DNA of 14,164 nt from Owenweeksia sp. TMED14 (GTDB taxonomy: Bacteria > Bacteroidota > Bacteroidia > Flavobacteriales > Schleiferiaceae): assembly GCA_002167805.1 (NCBI GenBank), contig NHBT01000020.1:78301-92464 (forward strand). The letters run 5' to 3'. The translations under genes and the position numbers were made by a program. Positions 11,903 through 14,164 of the stretch are shown in pieces; within the stretch, counting starts at the first letter, position 1, and each line of letters starts with the position of its first letter. The notes below the pieces were generated by a model. The model was not told where the DNA came from. It did no database searches and was given only the letters and a program-made list of their open reading frames with translations.

Positions 11903-12586
11903 ATGAAAAAGCTAATTTTTCTTCTATCACTTTTTATAATTATGAGTTGCGAGGACCCCGATAATCCAAATGGTGCAAGAATTAATTATAGTGGTTGCTT
12001 GGTATGTGATAATTACGCTGTTGGTGAGTCCTTTAAAGTCGGTGGCTCAGATTATATAGTAGCAGACAGAATTATGTTAGATGTCGCCATATTGAATGGT
12101 GAAGACGTAACGAGATTTTGCACATCAAAGATTACAAGTATGGATAACCTCTTATCTAATCAGGTGAACTTTAATCAAGACATCGGTGCATGGGATGTAA
12201 GTAACGTAGACAATATGAAGATGATGTTTAAATCTGCCGAGTCCTTTAATCAAGATGTTAGTAAATGGGATGTTCAAAATGTTGTTGATATGAGTGAAAT
12301 GTTCTTCGATGCTAAAAGTTTTGACCAGCCATTGGATAATTGGGATGTAGGCTCAGTAAACGATATGGGTAGTATGTTTCAAGGAGCAATAAACTATAAT
12401 AAAAATATTGGTGACTGGGATGTAAGTAGAGTTGGAAATATGTTAAATATGTTTTACAATGCAACAGTATTCAATCAAGATATTAGTGGTTGGTGTGTTC
12501 CAAATTTATTTGTTGCACCGAGCGGTTTTTCTAAATACAGTGCTTTAACTCAATCAAATCACCCTATATGGGGAACTTGTCCTTAA
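11903..12586 (+). CDS. BspA/DUF285-repeat lipoprotein
   Basis: This encodes 227 residues. The signal peptide ends in lipobox IMSC with Cys16 as anchor. A C32-x-x-C35 pair follows in the N-terminal part. From residue 90 there are four 25-residue repeats with the DUF285 (BspA-like, mycoplasma-type surface repeat) pattern FNQDIGAWDVSNVDNM-x-x-MF-x-x-A-x-x. They lie at about 90-114, 115-139, 140-164 and 165-189, with a partial fifth at 190-199 that ends in W-C-V. A degenerate unit precedes them (about 66-89). These repeats form leucine-rich-repeat-like solenoids on surface proteins, often many units long, so this is a short member. No T9SS tail is present, so the lipid is the anchor. The gene stands alone between repeat copies 2 and 3. 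Confidence 0.88.
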   Translation: MKKLIFLLSLFIIMSCEDPDNPNGARINYSGCLVCDNYAVGESFKVGGSDYIVADRIMLDVAILNGEDVTRFCTSKITSMDNLLSNQVNFNQDIGAWDVSNVDNMKMMFKSAESFNQDVSKWDVQNVVDMSEMFFDAKSFDQPLDNWDVGSVNDMGSMFQGAINYNKNIGDWDVSRVGNMLNMFYNATVFNQDISGWCVPNLFVAPSGFSKYSALTQSNHPIWGTCP

Positions 12587-12589
12587 AAC

Positions 12590-12650
12590 AAGTATCCTTG
12601 ACTTATCTCAGAGGCTTAGAGGTTAAGTAGCTAGATACCGAGGATATGCC
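12590..12650 (+). repeat. 61-bp intergenic repeat, copy 3
   Basis: It begins 3 bp after the stop of the upstream gene. This copy has the longest complementarity: GTATC (12592-12596) with GATAC (12634-12638), ACTTA (12601-12605) with TAAGT (12624-12628), and CTC (12607-12609) with GAG (12619-12621), closing a 9-nt loop. About 49 of 61 positions match copy 4. Confidence 0.9.
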
Positions 12651-12680
12651 TGTAATATGGCATAATTCTTGACATTTTCA

Positions 12681-13520
12681 ATGAATATGAGAAAGATAAC
12701 GGCGCTATTTATATTCCTCACAATAATACTATCATCCTGCACGAAAGAAAAGGTAGATGAAAATGAGGGCTATAATATGCTGCTTATGGGGCACAGTTTT
12801 TTTAGACCCTATGCTGAGAGATTAGAAGAGGTCGTAATTGATGCTGGTTACAAGAGCCATATCCAAACTAACGTTTTTCGCGGAGGGGAGAATGGAAGGG
12901 CACTAGATTTATGGAACAGTACCGGCAACGAAAACACTCTAATCAAAGAAATTCTTGATAACGGCAATGTTGATTTTATGGGAATGACAGGTTGGAATCT
13001 ATTTCATCACCCTACAGATGGTTATCGAGAATGGATTAATTATGCCCTTGTTAATAATCCAGATATTAAAATTTTCATATCAATTTCACCAATAGATTTT
13101 CCTAACAATTGGGAGCAAAGAGCTCTGGATTACGGATTCTCATCCATAGAAGAGGCTTTCGAGTACCATATCAGTCAAAACTTTCATCAGACCTTAATTG
13201 ATTCTTTACGTTCAGAGTTCCCTTCTACAAATATCTTTTCGATACCCACCGGTAGAGCATCTAAAGAGTTATCGAGAATGTATCAAGACGGTTTATTGTT
13301 AGACAGTATTTCACATACAGGGCCATATAATAGTTCTCTTTTTACCGATGAAAAGGGACATCAAGGTAAAATGATTGTTTACACCGGTGCTCTAATGTGG
13401 CTGAACGCACTATACCAAGTTGATCTGAGTGATAATAATTTTATTACTGGCTTCAATACTGATTTACATTCTGTGGCTCAAATGATAATGAATAGTCACG
13501 ACCCCGATTATAATCAATAG
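12681..13520 (+). CDS. SGNH-hydrolase-like lipoprotein
   Basis: This encodes 279 residues from the ATG at 12681. An ATG at 12687 and a TTG at 12669 are alternatives, and the ATG starts give the more usual signal peptide length. The lipobox is LSSC, with Cys20 as anchor. The mature protein opens with MLLMGHSFFRPYAERL, where Ser39 takes the place of the SGNH block I nucleophile. A later FRGGENGRA could be the glycine block, and DEKGH (Asp223, His227) close to the C terminus fits the D-x-x-x-H pair of block V, followed by the helix YTGALMWLNALY. No clear GxND block III is seen, so catalysis is not certain. The likely role is a surface esterase acting on carbohydrate or lipid esters. It is the only gene between repeat copies 3 and 4. 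Confidence 0.74.
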   Translation: MNMRKITALFIFLTIILSSCTKEKVDENEGYNMLLMGHSFFRPYAERLEEVVIDAGYKSHIQTNVFRGGENGRALDLWNSTGNENTLIKEILDNGNVDFMGMTGWNLFHHPTDGYREWINYALVNNPDIKIFISISPIDFPNNWEQRALDYGFSSIEEAFEYHISQNFHQTLIDSLRSEFPSTNIFSIPTGRASKELSRMYQDGLLLDSISHTGPYNSSLFTDEKGHQGKMIVYTGALMWLNALYQVDLSDNNFITGFNTDLHSVAQMIMNSHDPDYNQ

Positions 13521-13534
13521 ACATAGTTTTCTCC

Positions 13535-13595
13535 AAGTATCATTGACTTATTTAAGAGGTCTAGAAGTTAAGCAGTTGGATGCTGAGGATATGTC
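13535..13595 (+). repeat. 61-bp intergenic repeat, copy 4
   Basis: It begins 14 bp after the stop of the SGNH-like gene and is preceded by GTTTTCTCC (13526-13534), as in copy 2. Blocks AAGTATC, TTGACTTA, AGAGG, GTTAAGCAG, TTGGATG and GAGGATATG are kept. CTTA (13547-13550) pairs with TAAG (13569-13572), and TATC (13538-13541) with GATA (13588-13591). Confidence 0.9.
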
Positions 13596-13650
13596 TATTA
13601 TTTAAATAGTGCTATTATAAATTCCGCTTATTATTTTAAAGCTAATCTTT

Positions 13651-13658
13651 TAACTTTG
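13651..13658 (+). promoter_or_regulatory. -7 box of the DUF6428 gene
   Basis: TAACTTTG is an exact TAnnTTTG match, 23 nt before the ATG at 13682. A TTA rather than TTG is found 20 nt upstream (13628-13630). The following TTGTAAAAAA unit occurs twice in tandem (13656-13675) and might be a regulator site. Confidence 0.42.
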
Positions 13659-13681
13659 TAAAAAATTGTAAAAAAATAAAT

Positions 13682-14143
13682 ATGTTGCTTTCGGCTTTTA
13701 AAGAATCGCTTATTCAATTAGATACGCTAAAATTTCAACTCCCTAACGGGCAGTATGTCCCTTCGCATTTTCATCTTACAGAAGTAGGAAATGTAAAGCG
13801 GAACTATATAGATTGTGGTGGAAAGCTGCGAGAAGAAAACAAAATCAACTTACAACTTTTGGTGGCGTCTGATACAGACCATCTTCTAAATCCTAATGAT
13901 GTTTTAGAAATACTGGAATTGGCGGAAAAACAGTTAGGCTATTCAAATTTGGAATTAGAAGTTGAATACCAACAAAATACTGTTGGGCGTTATAAATTAG
14001 CTTTTGATGGTGCTGTATTTCAGCTCATCAATACTCAAACAGCTTGTTTAGCACCCGACCAATGCGGCATCCCACAAGAAAAGCCTCGAGTTCGTCTTTC
14101 AGCAAGTGGTGTAAACTGTAGCCCTAATTCGGGTTGTTGTTAA
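13682..14143 (+). CDS. DUF6428 family protein (arsenic-operon associated)
   Basis: This encodes 153 residues. The N-terminal region LDTLKFQLPNGQYVPSHFHL, followed by TEVGNVKRNYIDCGG, is the recognisable core of DUF6428. The family usually continues, as here, with a W/L-rich strand (NLQLLVA), LEILELAEKQLG, LEVEYQ and a cysteine-bearing end. Cysteines occur in IDCGG, TACLAPDQCGIP and the final NCSPNSGCC. In Bacteroidota these genes commonly stand between an ArsR-type regulator and arsenate reductase or ACR3 efflux genes, so binding of arsenite or another thiophilic metal by the cysteines is a reasonable inference. Here no ArsR gene precedes it. The gene instead follows repeat copy 4 and its own promoter, and any ars genes would lie beyond the window edge. 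Confidence 0.82.
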   Translation: MLLSAFKESLIQLDTLKFQLPNGQYVPSHFHLTEVGNVKRNYIDCGGKLREENKINLQLLVASDTDHLLNPNDVLEILELAEKQLGYSNLELEVEYQQNTVGRYKLAFDGAVFQLINTQTACLAPDQCGIPQEKPRVRLSASGVNCSPNSGCC

Positions 14144-14164
14144 TTGTTTACTTTTAGCTTTAAG

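Noticed and set aside
11371..13595. CRISPR array
   Set aside because: The repeats are 60-61 bp with diverged sequence and the intervals are several hundred bp holding genes, not short uniform spacers.
11371..13595. Canonical integron attC sites
   Set aside because: GTTAAGC fits GTTRRRY, but it is in the middle of the repeat and the partner on the other side is ACTTAT/ACTTAC rather than RYYYAAC. No integrase gene is in the window, so only a cassette-like layout is claimed.
11371..13595. tRNA or riboswitch reading of the repeat
   Set aside because: There is no cloverleaf, no T-loop GTTCRA and no compensatory changes in the outer stem; the outer pairing changes register between copies.

Overview
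The window looks like an AT-rich chromosome segment from a member of the Bacteroidota, most likely the Flavobacteriia. Three kinds of evidence support this. One protein (3058-4515) ends in a type IX secretion (T9SS) sorting domain. Many small lipoproteins carry a short signal peptide ending in a lipobox cysteine. Several genes are preceded by the Bacteroidota -7 box TAnnTTTG rather than a sigma-70 TATAAT box. No rRNA, tRNA, transposase, integrase or CRISPR array is visible.

The left part (1-4515) holds small cell-envelope and accessory genes: a truncated MORN/YwqK-repeat lipoprotein, a translationally coupled SRPBCC protein plus zinc-ribbon peptide, a two-gene unit with a 54-residue membrane peptide, a lipoprotein, a cupin, and an Omp28-like T9SS cargo protein coupled to a 71-residue membrane protein. 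The middle (4770-10524) is mostly recognisable housekeeping or peripheral metabolism. It contains a small membrane protein, a probable three-gene minus-strand unit (S-adenosylmethionine methyltransferase, CIA30-domain protein, ABA4-like membrane protein), pterin-4a-carbinolamine dehydratase, an SPFH/prohibitin lipoprotein divergent from an FKBP-type prolyl isomerase lipoprotein, a cysteine-motif lipoprotein, and a YdfG-like short-chain dehydrogenase.

The right part (10644-14164) is different. After a tandem pair of DoxX-like membrane genes, all genes lie on the plus strand, and one gene at a time is separated by a copy of the same 60-61 bp intergenic repeat. The copies are at 11371-11431, 11795-11854, 12590-12650 and 13535-13595. 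The separated genes are unrelated: a small alpha/beta-barrel-like protein, a BspA/DUF285-repeat lipoprotein, an SGNH-like lipoprotein and a DUF6428 protein of the kind found in arsenic-resistance operons. The layout resembles a gene-cassette array, but the repeat lacks the canonical paired integron attC boxes and no recombinase is in view. This is the most interesting signal in the window.

Functional assignments rest on motifs read by eye. No database search or folding programme was run.
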